From contig CM075675.1 in the NCBI GenBank assembly GCA_037962975.1, positions 5,652,001-5,716,000 on the forward strand: a stretch of DNA of 64,000 bases, in the 5' to 3' direction. Source of the DNA: Clitoria ternatea. Its lineage: Eukaryota; Streptophyta; Magnoliopsida; Fabales; Fabaceae. The notes under the pieces were generated by a model. The model saw only the letters and a list, made by a program, of their open reading frames with translations. It ran no database searches and had not been told where the DNA came from. The position numbers and the translations under genes are program-made. Shown here in pieces: positions 1 through 12,059 of this stretch (position 1 is the first letter of the stretch; every line of letters begins with the position of its first letter).

Positions 1-454
1 TAACCTACTGTTCATAAATTAAGCTAACGGATTTATGGTGATGCTAATATGAACCAGAGTTGGTAAAATAAGCCAGCCAAGTCCACCCAATGATATGTAA
101 AACTTGGATTTTAGATTTTAAGTTTTAGCCTGGCCTGATGAAGCCCAATATGGTAAATACCACAAAAAGCCCTCAAACACTAGACTCGCTAGACTCAAAA
201 CATCTTTTTTGAAGCCCAAAATGATTTAGCAGTTTTTTACCCTGCCTGTCATAGCCTACAACCCACATTGGGCTGGTCTGATGCAGGCAGGGTAGCCTAT
301 TTCATCACCTCTAACATGAAAATCATTTACATTAGTATAACCTTATTTCCTTTTGAAGGAAGATTACAGAACCTCAATAAGCAATTTCACAATGGTTTCT
401 ACTTTTTATTCCTTTTTAAATATTCTACTAAATATCATCTACATCATAATTTAC
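1..454. other. partial AHL intron at left edge, no exon seen
   Basis: This is the part of the AHL gene downstream (on the minus strand) of its last visible exon. Family knowledge predicts one more exon encoding the rest of the PPC domain and the C-terminal tail, but no acceptor followed by such an exon is visible here, so it should lie beyond the window. Positions 130-300 hold a GGC/GCC-rich stretch with short inverted pieces (CCTGCCTG and CAGGCAGG), which looks repeat-derived but could not be assigned to a family. Confidence 0.4.
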
Positions 455-3400
455 CTGCACAGGACCTGCAGCTACCAGTAAACCAGCCAATCCGCCCCCC
501 ATTATTCGACCGTCTGGACCGGCCAAAGACACACTCATCCCACCAGATCTGCTCCTATGCAATCCATTCTCAGTAGGCATAAATGAACCAGACAAGGAAA
601 GAATCTCAAACCTCCCCTGTAAAAGCACCAAACACATGTCAACATATTAAGTTGATGTATTCATGTAGTTCCATAACCAAATGAAATAGGAAAAGAGGGT
701 GCTAATAAACTTTGACATTCTCTTTGCAACATTTTATGTTATTGAATAAAATCCAATGCTGACTCCACTAAATAACTTAAGGCCACTTTCACAGGTGGAA
801 TCAACATGAGATATCACCCAATAATGGCATGTGTTGTAAACATTTCTCAATAGGACGATGACTGTGAAAATGTGAATCAATTTTTGTAGGTTAGAGAGAA
901 CAAATGGCAAGAAAGGTGATTAGTGATGACTCGGTGTTAGTGGGCAGATACCAAACCCCTAACAACAGAAAAAGTTTAATCGTAAGGGACCATTTTAAAA
1001 CCATTTCAAAACGAAAGAGACCAAATTAAGATCTAAAATAAACATAAAGAACCAAACATATATTTTAACCAAAAAAAAAAGTCAGATCTAGAATAGCTAA
1101 ATATGAAGCTATGTTGCATGGGTGCTTCAAAAATTGAAACATACCTATACCATACTCATCTCCTACCTAGTACTCATGATATACTCTTGACTAGGGACCC
1201 AAACATATAACTTTGTGTAGTTAAAATTATTTTTTTATCTAGTTAAAATTTAAATTTAAAATACCAAAATATCAATAAAAAAATATCTCTTTTTTAAGGA
1301 TCTTAATTTATTTCAAAATATTTGATTTGATAGATAAATTAATTAAAATTTTTAAGATAAAATATAAATTATATCACACAATAAATAACCACCTTTTAAA
1401 ATAAAATCAATATTTTTATAATGTTATAGAAAATAATGTAAATCTTTAGAAGATTTTATTTATATGATAATAAAAATACAAATCAAATTAATATCTTATC
1501 TAATCAAGTAAATAAAAAAATTAAATTAAATAAATCTATATCTATATATTTTATATAAAGGATTTTAATCTAATAAAAAAGTAAATCATATCAAATCAAT
1601 GTCATCAAACATTCTTAATTTTTTCCTTTGTATATAATGTAGGCCTTCATTCGATAAACAATCACACTATCATTCATCAAAACTTAGTTGTGTAATTTAG
1701 TTGATGGTGAAAATATAGAAGATGATTAGATAAATAAATGAGTATATTTTTTAGGATAGTTAGTTATGATAATTTTGTTATCTTTTGCTCTTTAGGAGAT
1801 TTCAACGTAGTTTTGCTCAAAATTTGTTATTTTGGTGGCGATTTAATGAGATTATTATAAAATTTTCAATATTATGTATAAAAATATAAAAGGGTCTTAT
1901 ATTTAGGGATGGAGATAGTATATATTTCCATACCCAAACCATGTCCAAATCCAGAAACATAATAAATAATAATCACTCAATATCGCCTTAGCTCATGAAA
2001 TAATTAGCATAACACAACAACATTGCAAATACAGAGAATATTTCAACCGAAGCCAAATCATGTAACATGGTTAATTATGCTCATCCAATTGCCAAAATCT
2101 AATTAGACAAAACTCTATAGTCAATAAAGATCCTTATTTTCATTTCTGGTAACATAACAGTACACGGTTGATGTACCCATTTTTCACTTGACATCATCTA
2201 ACTGTCCCCACAAAGGATCACTCAACGCATGAATGAAAAAGTAACATAAGATCAGAACTTGAAAGAAAATATACTTTAAGGCTTCAAAGGAGGCAGGCTC
2301 AAAGAAAATCAAAACAGAGAACAGCGCAAGACATGAACATGGGATGAAAAGTTCAGAGCAGACAAAATAGAGTGTGAAACTGAGCTTTGAGAGGAAGAGA
2401 AGAGATGGAATTGGTTGGGAATGTCTGACACAACACAAGTAGACAGTTGGACTAACCTCATATGTTAAGGTACCACCACAAGAAGATGGTTGCCGTAGTG
2501 TAACATTTGAAATTGTGCCATTTGCAGAAAGAATGCAAATCGCTCGACATCCTTGTTGAGAGAAGGACATAATCTTCATGGTAACATCCTTAAACAGGGC
2601 AAAGGAAAATCACAAACACAATTTACAATTAATTAGTATATAGATATATAGAAATACTAATACTACTACTAAAATAAAGACAAACAATGTTGACAATAGA
2701 TTACTTTTCAAATATAATAACTGTACTGTACAGAACCTAAAACTTTGATCCATGATATACTCAAATACAAGCTGTAGTGCTGTACTATTCCATATCAACA
2801 ATATGTTGCAGCCAACAATATTTCCTCATCAGTAAATATATTCTATGCATATAGTTTCTATTCCACAATTATATGCTTTACATATTATCAAAAATTAAAA
2901 ATTGCCATCCCAAATTTCAAGCAAACACATAATATGTCTGAGTATGAGCATGCAAATGTCACCTTTTAATTTCAATTAAATAGCTTTGATGCAAGAGCAT
3001 GATGTTAAAATGAATGCATAGAATTTTATCAAGTAGGAAAAATAAAAAGGCTTCTGCATTTCTTCTGAATATGGTATTCACACAAATTGGCTGAATGTAA
3101 TTATTTTGAAAATATAAGCCATAATACCTCGCCATCATTTACTGTAAGAATGTGAGGTGTGAAATTGGCACCAACGGAATATGCAATTCCATCACCTATA
3201 AAATGCATACGTGAGTAGATTAATTAAAATAGAGTAAGAGAGTGTACATTAAGAGTATGTTCCTATTTGATTCAAATAAAAGGAAAAAGACTTTCATTCA
3301 TTATGTAAAGGCAATCCATGAAATAAAAGACGCATACATCAATCAGTAAGATCCACCTTTAACTCAACATAATACACTTGGGGAAATAAGTTATAATCAT

Positions 3401-3468
3401 TTTCAAGAAAATATAACATCAAAAAAGAAAATTTGAAATTGTAACATGAAGCAGGAAGTTGCATTCTT

Positions 3469-3557
<89 letters not shown>

Positions 3558-3664
3558 CCTATGCACATACACACAGAGATAAGTTGATAAAAAAATTACA
3601 TACACAGCTACAGCGTCATGTAAGATACTGTATGAGTCTGATTCCAAATATATAACTAAACTAG

Positions 3665-3756
<92 letters not shown>

Positions 3757-5277
3757 CTATGCACATACACACAGAGATAAGTTGATAAAAAAATTACATA
3801 CACAGCTACAGCGTCATGTAAGATACTGTATGAGTCTGATTCCAAATATATAACTAAACTAGATTCACCCTACTTCACTAATCAAATGCATAAAGAATCC
3901 GCCATAGTATGCTCCATGTACTCCAAACCTCCTCCAGAAGTTTCAAAGACTTAGCCAAATAATGCTCACATCCAACCTCTCCATGATGTGAAAATGTGTC
4001 CTGCACATTAGAGACCATGGAGCTTCTTCATGAACTACTTAGTTATCTGAATGACCATATAAATTAAGACAATTGTTTTAAGAAGCCACTATTAACCTGC
4101 CAAATGGAAAAAAATCTTCTTAAAATGTTGTATAAGATTTTCCAGCCAACTTTCTTATAACATTACATTTTAAAAAAAAATGTAAATTTAACAATCAACC
4201 TTGCTTTGATTATTCAATTTGAGGTCCAAGTCCAATGTCCAAACCAAAATCCTGCATGTCAGTTAGCAAAGCATTTTTTTCAATATAACTTTTAGTTTTG
4301 GACTTAAGACCATTTCAAGCATTGTCACATCACCTAGTACTGGACTAAAAATCTATTGGATATAAATATGCTAGTGTGGTGCCTTCAATTATTCCAACTC
4401 TGTTTTCATGTTCAGATTATGTCACCTTCCTCTCATAAAGGAAAAAAATGATTATTATCATGTGCTACCATAACAGATCTCACTTCACTTTGACCACAAA
4501 GTATCCCCTTCCACCACCACAAATCTTCATTTCCAGATCTAAAAAGGGAATCTAGGCTAAGGGTCCACTTGTACCACCATAAATAAACTTCACTTCAAAA
4601 ACACGAATCAAATCCAAGAATCAAAACATACAAACTAAAAATCTAGATTAATCCACCTATCTCCCCCTAAAAAAATGTTCATATTTAACATAGTAAATAA
4701 CAACCCTACTAAATTTGCAAAAAACAAACAAAAAATTGGAAAAATAAATCTACTGTTATTTACTGCTAATGTAACAGTAAAACAGAATAACCAAAAAACA
4801 TGGAAAAAAAACTTCAAAATAGCAACTAATGAGATTAAATTAAAGGCTAAAAATATAAATATCAAAGGGAAATTTTTTCTTACCCTGTCCAGCACCTTCA
4901 GTATCATAAAACTTAAAAGACTTCTTGAGTGAGTCAAGTGGCTTCCCTCTACCCCTTTTCCAGCCTGAGAAGTCTCCGGTCAACGGAATCGACGACGATA
5001 TTGGCATCGGCGACAGAGCCACCTTGCCATCCGGCCCATACTTCCTAGGCCTGCCCCTCTTCTTCTTGCCCTCCGTACTACCGGAAGTCACTGGTTCACC
5101 ACTCACCGACGCCGGCACCGGAGTAGGTGCCGGTGCTGTTACCGGAGCCGGAGCAGGTGCTGGCGAATTCACCGTGGGCCCACCAAACTGCAGAGTGTTT
5201 AGTGCCACGTGGAAGCTCTCTGGAGCCTCGACAACCTTAACAGCGTGCCCAGAACTAAAAATATCTCTTTCCTCCAT
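455..5277 (-). CDS. AT-hook motif nuclear-localized (AHL) protein, 3' end off window
   Basis: AHL proteins bind AT-rich DNA in the minor groove and oligomerise through a PPC (DUF296) domain to tune transcription and nuclear-matrix attachment. Four minus-strand exons are supported by GT-AG borders and continuous phase: 4884-5277, 3128-3195, 2457-2588 and 455-616 (252 codons). The first encodes an acidic start, an Ala/Pro-rich linker (about residues 38-57), a canonical AT-hook (RGRPRKYGPDG, about 74-84) and a second, weaker hook (KRGRGKP, about 107-113). Exons 2-4 encode the PPC domain, including FTPHILTVNDGE, RAICILSANG and GRFEILSLSGSF. Two AT-hooks plus PPC suggest the AHL1-like group. The start at 5277 gives the family-like MEERDIF N-terminus; an in-frame ATG at 5328 would add 17 residues. 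The exon order and PPC motifs are clear; which AHL member it is remains open. Confidence 0.9.
3473..3866. repeat. duplicated (CT)n microsatellite plus 112-bp flank
   Basis: Two consecutive copies of a composite unit lie in AHL intron 1. Each consists of a CT array (3473-3554, 41 units; 3668-3753, 43 units) followed by the same non-repetitive sequence of about 112 bp (3555-3667 and 3754-3866), which starts CCCCTATGCACATACAC and ends AAACTAGATTC. The flanks differ by one C in the C-run and I saw no other change, so the duplication is recent, or the region is prone to collapse in assembly. Confidence 0.95.
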
Positions 5278-7093
5278 TTTTATGCGAATTAACGAAAAAC
5301 TAAGACACCCCCAAAACCTCAAAGACACGCTTAAAACCCACCCATTGAAGATTCAAGCATTTTTTCAAGCTAAAAACAACAAATGAAAAACAATTGAAAA
5401 TTTGTCAACTTTGTGATGACAAATGTACTTAAATGTCGAGCTAAGATACCCAGAAACAGTACAATGACGTTTGGACTCGGAAAAATTTGAAACTGCACAG
5501 AAAGACTTCAAAAATAGAAACGTTTTTCAGAAAGGATGAAAACCCAGAAGCAGAATTTTGAACGGTTGAGTTTGAACTCCGAGAAAGTCGTAGCCCTGTA
5601 GCTCAAATCTCCACCATTGCAAAGAAAGCAAAGAGCTTGAAAAAAACACAATTTTTTGGGAGAAAAAATCTACAATTACAGAGGAAAATAACAATCCTGG
5701 TTCAAAAATTCTCCAGAGTGAAATATGAAATTAGGGTTTTGCAAGAAAAGGAGGAGTAAATAAATAAAGTTGAAAATGGAGAAAAATTATAATAAAATAA
5801 AAAACGATAAAGTAATTAAATAATGGGAATTAAATTATTAATTAATATTTTAATTGCAAAATTCAAAGTATAAATTTTGGTTAAGAAATTGGTTCACGTC
5901 CGTCTTGGAAATTTAATAAAGGTGAATTAATAAATGACCATGAATACAGATACTTAATTTGAATATATAAAAAATTAGGTGATGGTTTTGGAAAAAATTC
6001 CTTTTTTATATAAATTTCCCATTTATTTATTTATTGCTTTTTCAAAACAAAAGAAAAATAATAATAATTCGAAGCTGTAAAGCTAAGGTTGGAGCCACTC
6101 CATTTCCCTAACTACTGACAAGTTCTTTGTCTTTTCAGTTAAGTTAAAGTTGACCAATATACATTAAAATGGATGGTTTCACAAGCAAAAGGAAAATGGA
6201 TTGAAGGGTCCTAATGGTTTGGTGAATCTACTCTATGATGCCACTATAACGCATGCACTACTCTTCTATCTTTTCTCTCATTGTTTTTGACCAGCTGTTA
6301 TCTTCTTTTTCTTGTTGACCAAAAGGACCATTTCTTAATGGCTTTCTCTTTTGAAATCAGATAGTTTATTAAACAAGTAAGAGTACTAATTTAAGAGAAT
6401 TATAATTAAACTAGAGTAACCAGCTGTATTAAAAAAGTTAACTTAGATCACTTAGTTAGCCTTAGCATATTCACGGTTACTATTCTAATAACAATTTCTA
6501 TGAAAAGAAAAATGGCAAAATACTAAAAAAAAACTTGTAAATAGAAGGGGCTCCTTCTATTATGGACATGCTTCTATAATGCTTAGGGGTGTCTATAAAC
6601 AGATACTAGTATTAGGCCTGGTGACACTACACAGATGCTGGGCTGCTTTTGCTAATGATCATTAAGGAAAAAAATATAGCAAAGGTTTAAAAGTATTGTT
6701 GTCTTGCGCCATGTTGACTAATACTATCAGCTGTTGTCAGTTGTCGATATTTCTGGCCACAGCAAATGAAGAAATTTCCTTTCTGGTAGCTAAAAAAGCA
6801 GTTGACTTTCTTTTTCGGGAGGTGGGATGTAGTTGATCTACCAAGATCAACCGGTGAGAAAGCAAAACAAAGCAGATTCAGTTGGATGAAGATATCTCAG
6901 TGTAATTTTCTCTTAATATAATTCTTTCTTTTTTGAATAACAAACGATTCAGATGAAACTTTTGTTCGTAAAGATTGCAGAATCCTTCACTTTCCACACC
7001 CTAGTATGCACATAATTGGGAAGCCAATTACATTTGACTTGTGATAATCATTACAGGTAAAACTACTACAAGTTGAAAAGACAAACAAAAACA
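5278..7093. other. AHL leader/promoter and MAP65 3' flank
   Basis: This stretch has no supported coding exon. The minus-strand AHL transcript should start in the first few hundred bases; 5290-5760 is comparatively mixed in composition, as expected for a 5' leader, and 5760-6090 is strongly AT-rich. The MAP65 3' untranslated region lies just below 7094. No TATA box or poly(A) signal could be placed with confidence. Confidence 0.5.
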
Positions 7094-10000
7094 TCATACT
7101 AACATAAAACCGAGCCTTCTTTCCTCAAAGGAATATTCAACCTCTTGAGCCAAGTTAGCTTCATAAGGAGCTGAAGGAGGAGCTGGAGTCATGGACATAT
7201 TCATAGGAATTGGCACTGTCAAAGGAGTAGTATGGACAGCAATTGGTATTGCCTTTGGAGTTCTATGCTCTTCATCCACCACTGTGACTGTTTTTGAGGT
7301 AGGAGTGGATGGCAAATTGCTAAGAGCTAATGTTTTCTGTGACTTTTCCTTCTGTATATTCAGTTCATCTGCACTATTTGCCATATTTTCCCTTGATGAC
7401 ACTTTCGAAGAAGATATGGGAGAGAAAGGTTGCCGTGTCAAAGGAGACTCTACACCACGAACACTTCCCGCACCAATGGAGTATTTTCTCATAGGAACAC
7501 CAGCAATATCAAGACCTCTTCTAGCTGCATCAAATATAAGCAAGGAAAAAATGAGTGCTGAAAGTTCTAAATGACGATTCATATGATACATGAGACCATG
7601 CATATATATTAATAAGCCTGTTTGTGCAAATTATATGTGAAACACAAACATCAAAGGAATATACCAGCTAGAAATCATGGAAAATCTACAGCTGAGATGT
7701 GGCTTTGACCTCCACCTTCAACATCAAACAAAAAAAATGCCTACACCGTTCATTGGTGCCACAAACTGTAGCCTTACTTGGGAGAATCCGGTGGAGAGTC
7801 TTCTTCTAAAACAAAGGAAAACAAAAACAGATATCCAACAATCTGAGGTTGTGTTTAGATGGCATGTTGACACATAACTAGTCTACATTGATGGAGGCTG
7901 CCTATGTCATTCATTTTGAGAAAATTTACCAAATGAAAAACGCCAAACTAATGGAATCTGACAGTAATAAAATCGCATTCTTCCTTAAAAATTTGGCTAT
8001 AACAATATATTTTGTTTAGCAGGATCTGGACCTAACCTAGAGAACCTATTGCATTCCAGACAACAGCTCTTACCTTGTAGAAAAACTATGGAAAACGTAT
8101 TCTTAAGATATTTGCAATTTTGCATTGATTCCTGTTCTTTCTTCTCAACTAAACAGGGAAAATTGAATATTAAATCCTTAACAAGTGAGCATAGAGAAGT
8201 TAACTACCTGATGTTAAACCTGAAAAACCATCATCCAGGCTATCAGTTCTCCTCGTGAATGGTGTAGCTTTAGAATCAGGTTTTGGGCTTTGAGTTTGAA
8301 GCATTGATCCTCCAGGGGAGATTCTTCTTCTGTTAGCTGAAGCTGTCAACCTAGGGGTCTTTTTTCCACTCTGGGCCTTTAAAGGGCTTGGTTTTGACCC
8401 ATAGAGTAATTCTTGTTCCGCCAACATTTGTCCTTGAAGTTTCTTCATGTCCTGAAACAGATCAATAATTTTTTTTTCCTGAATTACAAAAGTCGAGGTT
8501 TCTGTATAAGTAGAACATTTATATTAGACAAATGGTTAAATGCAATAAGTGGTCCATACACGCTGCCTACGACGTTCTTGCTCCCTTTCTTGCCGTAATT
8601 GGGTGTAGTCTTCAAGCATTGAGAGCAGACGGTTCTGGAAAGTCACATACAGCAAAAATTAGTTTGACACAAGACACAGCGAGCTACCAAGAGATGCTGA
8701 GTTAGATGAGGGTACTTACGCTACCATATCTAAACTCAATGCCTTGGTCCTTTTCCCATGCAACAGTTTTTGAAGTCATAGTGTCTACCATAGCTATATG
8801 CAAGCAAAAGAAAAGGAAAATAAATTCCAAACTAATAAACAAACTAGCTGTATGCAAACAAAAAAATCATGAATAGGGCATTCTACACTAATGAGCAAAA
8901 AAATCATGAATAGGGCATTCTACACTAATGAGCAAATGCTAGATGCACAAAAGCAAAGATTTAGTAATATCACTGTGATGGTAAAGGTCCGATAACAATA
9001 CAACAAATATTGCTAACAAATTAACAATTAACAAAGTAAGAATCTAGACCCATAAACACCTGGAATTTTGCTAACCAATGCACGGGCTTTCTCAGCTCGC
9101 TTGAGATTAAGATGAGTCCCTCTCCCAGCATTGTATCGATTTTCATCCTGGAAGAAACAAATGCATGATAAAGTTAAGTTATAAAATGTTGAGCCACTTA
9201 CACCACCTAATAACTATTGTTTAAAAACCGTAAATTACACCCTAAATAACTTCTATAAACACATTGAATTTTACTTTAGTAGTCCAACCAATAAATTACA
9301 CCGTCCAAGGTTTACAACAAGTTGTTAAAACAGTGTAATACAAGACATAAATCTGGCGTAAGGTAGCCCCCATCCATATATGATATGTGTTAAGATAAGT
9401 CCCATATTTATTAGGAATATGACCAACATACATCTTATAAGGCTTGAGGCAATCCTTAACTCATGAGCTAGCTTTTAGATTGAGTTAGGTCCGTCATTTT
9501 TTAACAATATGTATAGATGTAACAGAGATGATAAAGGAAGATCAATCAACTAACCCTGCTGTACTCTTCAAGCCAAGACTCTTCATCACATGCTGACAAC
9601 CATTTCTCAACCTTTTCAAGTATTTCTTTTCTGACAAAAGCTTCCTCTTTGACTCGGGCAATCTGAAGTTCAATTTGTACAAGCATACAAGCAGGGTCTA
9701 CAGATCCTAAAATGAAAAGAAGATGCAAACTTAATATTACAGAAGCAATAATTGCTCAAATGAATTCATCCAGTGGTATCTCACTAGGAAGTTACCAGAC
9801 TCTATAGCTTCAACAGCATCTTCCACTGTACAATCAAATTGTGGAACCAAATGAGTCTTCTGACAAATCTCCTCTAGCTCTGCTCTTTTCTTCAAAACAA
9901 GCTCTTTCATTTTGCTTGATTTTAACTCTTCTAACCTATATACTTCTGCCTCAACCTGTATGAAATTATTAAATCTCCACAAATTCAGAACAATATAAAA

Positions 10001-12059
10001 TCAAGTAATTTATAACTCACATAATTGATGAATTTCTCAGACAAGGTGTCTGGTTCAGTTAGTTCATGTTCTGAAGCAGCTATATTACAAGTAACATTCT
10101 GAAACATCTGTTGCTCTTCAATAGGCGTATCCATCAAATTCCAGAGCTCCAACATTGTTGAAGCTAGATCTTGGAGCTGCCAGACCATAAGCAAGTTACA
10201 AATGTCAACTAGAGGAAATATCAAAATTATCTATGTTTTGTTAACCTCGGCTCTAAGGGCTGAGTTTAAGCCACTCATATTAGAACATATTTTTTGGGAT
10301 GCAACACATTTATTGTACATTTGTCTTTTTGATGCAATGATTACCCTCATTTCAATAGAAAGCTACTATTCTGAGTGGCTTAAACTCAGCCCTTAGGGTT
10401 GAGGTTAACAAAACCAGTAAATCTAAATTAGATGTTGGATCTTCTAGGCTTTACCCTCTGCATTCTCTGTAATTTAACTTTCCGCAGTTCTTGTATAGCA
10501 ATAGCCAATTGACTGATGGTATCATCATTTACACTCATAGGTCCTTCTGAATTTCCTAAACTAGAATGGACTCCGCTGGCTGTTTGCTTAGAGTCTAAAC
10601 CAAGCACTGAACAAAGAGAATTTAAAGCATAAAGCTGGTCTTGAACCTTCTTCAGGCGATCACTCTGCATGAAAAGTAAAAAGCAACATGTGATTCACAC
10701 ACACAGATATATAAAGAGAGGGAGAAGTAAATTATTGACCTTCTCCTTCTGAAGTGCGAGAAGCTGACTGTGCAATTCTTCAAGCTTTCTCAATGATAAA
10801 TCAGTTTCATCTACAGTGCCTGTAATATATTCTCTTGGACCATAAATCTCACTTGAGACACTTAGTATCTGTTCTTGAACATCTATGAATTGATTTGTTC
10901 GCTCTGACTTCCTTTTTTGCATTTCCTCCAACTCTGGAAGAATGCAAGCTAGCTCTTCCTTTAAGCTTCTAGCCTTCTGAGCAACCTATAAAATTACGAG
11001 AGACAAGAAAGAACTAATCTTCTTAGTAGATCAACTGGATAATAACCCTAACTGTAAAACTCATGACAGTAACAATTAAGAAAGCTAAAAGCTGTTACTT
11101 CTGATAATATGTATTATTCCTCTCAACACATCAGATACCTTTGGTACATACTCCCTCCAGTCTCAAATCGAATATAGGCAACTCAGTTCTTTTGGTCTAA
11201 AATTATAAACAAATTTTAACTAGTTTTACCCTGTTAAATGCTATCATCCCCAAATACTCTTCTTTAATGTGACTTTTTCATTTCTTTACCTTCATCTTCA
11301 TTAAATATAGTAAGGGTAATTTTGATAATCAAATTTACTTTTTGATTGAAATCAAGAAAATTAAATAAGTTTAACTACTATGTGTGAAGTGATTTTTTTT
11401 GCTTATATTCGAAATTGGAGGAGGAGGAGTAAATTAGTAATCATTAAATATAGTTCAGATACAAATCTGTGCATAAGATTTTATCAGCAATCAACAAGCT
11501 TCATTCATACATCTTAAGTAATCACTTTATACTATTGTCAATGTCATGTCACTAAACACAGATACAATTTCATTTACCTTAAGATCTCCACTTTATTTAA
11601 TTGACACACACACACACAAGCTATTTAACAGCAATCAGAAAATTGGCAGTGCATAAAATATCCTAACCTGCCTAACATGTACCGGTCGCTCTCCCATTTC
11701 TGAACATATAACTGCAAGCTCTGCCTCAGAATCAGCAATTTCCTGCCTTAGTTGAGCTCTTGACAGATTTGCTTTATCTACCTTTCTTCTATATACTTCT
11801 AGACATTCTTGGTCAATCTCAAACAAAATTCTCTCCTTTTCAGTATCAGACTCCCCAACTTCATCCCATATTATCTATTTTGAAAAGTAAGCCAAGACAA
11901 ACAAAAAGTTTCCTTAGTTTACTGAATATTATTCAATTGATCTAGGAGGGGTGAGTATGAAAGATAACTTGTCGCAAAAGTTATGTATACCTGAAGTTCG
12001 TTAAGAAGTGATCCACATGTTTCAGCTTGCGAAAGAGGATCCTTTTGAGGTTTAGCCAT
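7094..12059 (-). CDS. MAP65-3: 65-kDa microtubule-associated protein, MAP65-3/PLEIADE-like
   Basis: MAP65/Ase1/PRC1 proteins cross-link antiparallel microtubules; the MAP65-3 branch acts at the phragmoplast midzone in cytokinesis. Twelve coding exons join in phase: 11991-12059, 11668-11874, 10740-10985, 10455-10664, 10021-10176, 9796-9955, 9555-9706, 9060-9147, 8720-8793, 8560-8634, 8208-8451, 7094-7524. They total 2112 nt (703 residues), near the roughly 700 usual for this branch. The N-terminus MAKPQKDPLSQAETCGSLL and the PVHVRQ, MDTPIEEQQ and CNIAASEHE stretches match the MAP65-3 branch as I remember it. The conserved microtubule-binding segment (EKWLSACDEESWLEEY, then RYNAGRGTHLNLKRAEKAR) falls at about residues 380-420. 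The basic tail has several S/T-P sites (SPLTRQPFSPIS, NLPSTPTSK) that could be CDK or MAPK targets, an RRGL D-box-like motif and the terminal EYSFEERRLGF motif. Its introns hold four transposon or repeat insertions. Branch assignment is from memory of the family; the fold assignment is secure. Confidence 0.93.
8859..8932. repeat. 37-bp tandem duplication in MAP65 intron
   Basis: Two perfect, directly adjacent 37-bp copies (8859-8895 and 8896-8932), each beginning CAAAAAAATCATGAATAGGG, lie in the intron between coding exons 8 and 9. They do not touch a splice site. Confidence 0.95.
9388..9506 (+). mobile_element. solo LTR of a TRIM-type element
   Basis: A 119-bp sequence begins TGTTAAGATAAGTCCC and ends TTTTTTAACA, flanked on both sides by the 5-bp direct repeat ATATG (9383-9387 and 9507-9511). 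It belongs to the same family as the LTR pairs in CPSF160 introns (shared core AGGAATATGACC, CTTATAAGGC and GAGCTAGCTTTT). One LTR with an intact target duplication is the expected product of LTR-LTR recombination. It sits in the intron between MAP65 exons 7 and 8. Confidence 0.8.
10235..10414. mobile_element. fold-back MITE with long terminal inverted repeats
   Basis: This is a 180-bp element in the intron between MAP65 exons 4 and 5. Its first and last 42 or so bases are near-perfect inverted copies (GTTTTGTTAACCTC, then CTAAGGGCTGAG, then TTTAAGCCACTC). No clear target-site duplication is visible, so the superfamily (Mutator-like or other) is undecided. The arms could form a strong hairpin in the pre-mRNA. 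Confidence 0.8.
11151..11429. mobile_element. Stowaway-like MITE
   Basis: A 279-bp element flanked by TA (11149-11150 and 11430-11431). Its ends are inverted repeats beginning CTCCCTCCAGTCTC on the left, and CTCCTCCTCCAATTTC when the right end is read in reverse, followed by related TCGAATATA motifs. The CTCCCTCC terminus with a TA target is the signature of Stowaway (Tc1/mariner-derived) MITEs. It lies in the intron between MAP65 exons 2 and 3. Confidence 0.85.

Noticed and set aside
3339..3845. Minus-strand 168-codon frame with long Arg-Glu repeats
   Set aside because: It is the translated CT microsatellite duplication in AHL intron 1; a dinucleotide array leaves frames open by chance.
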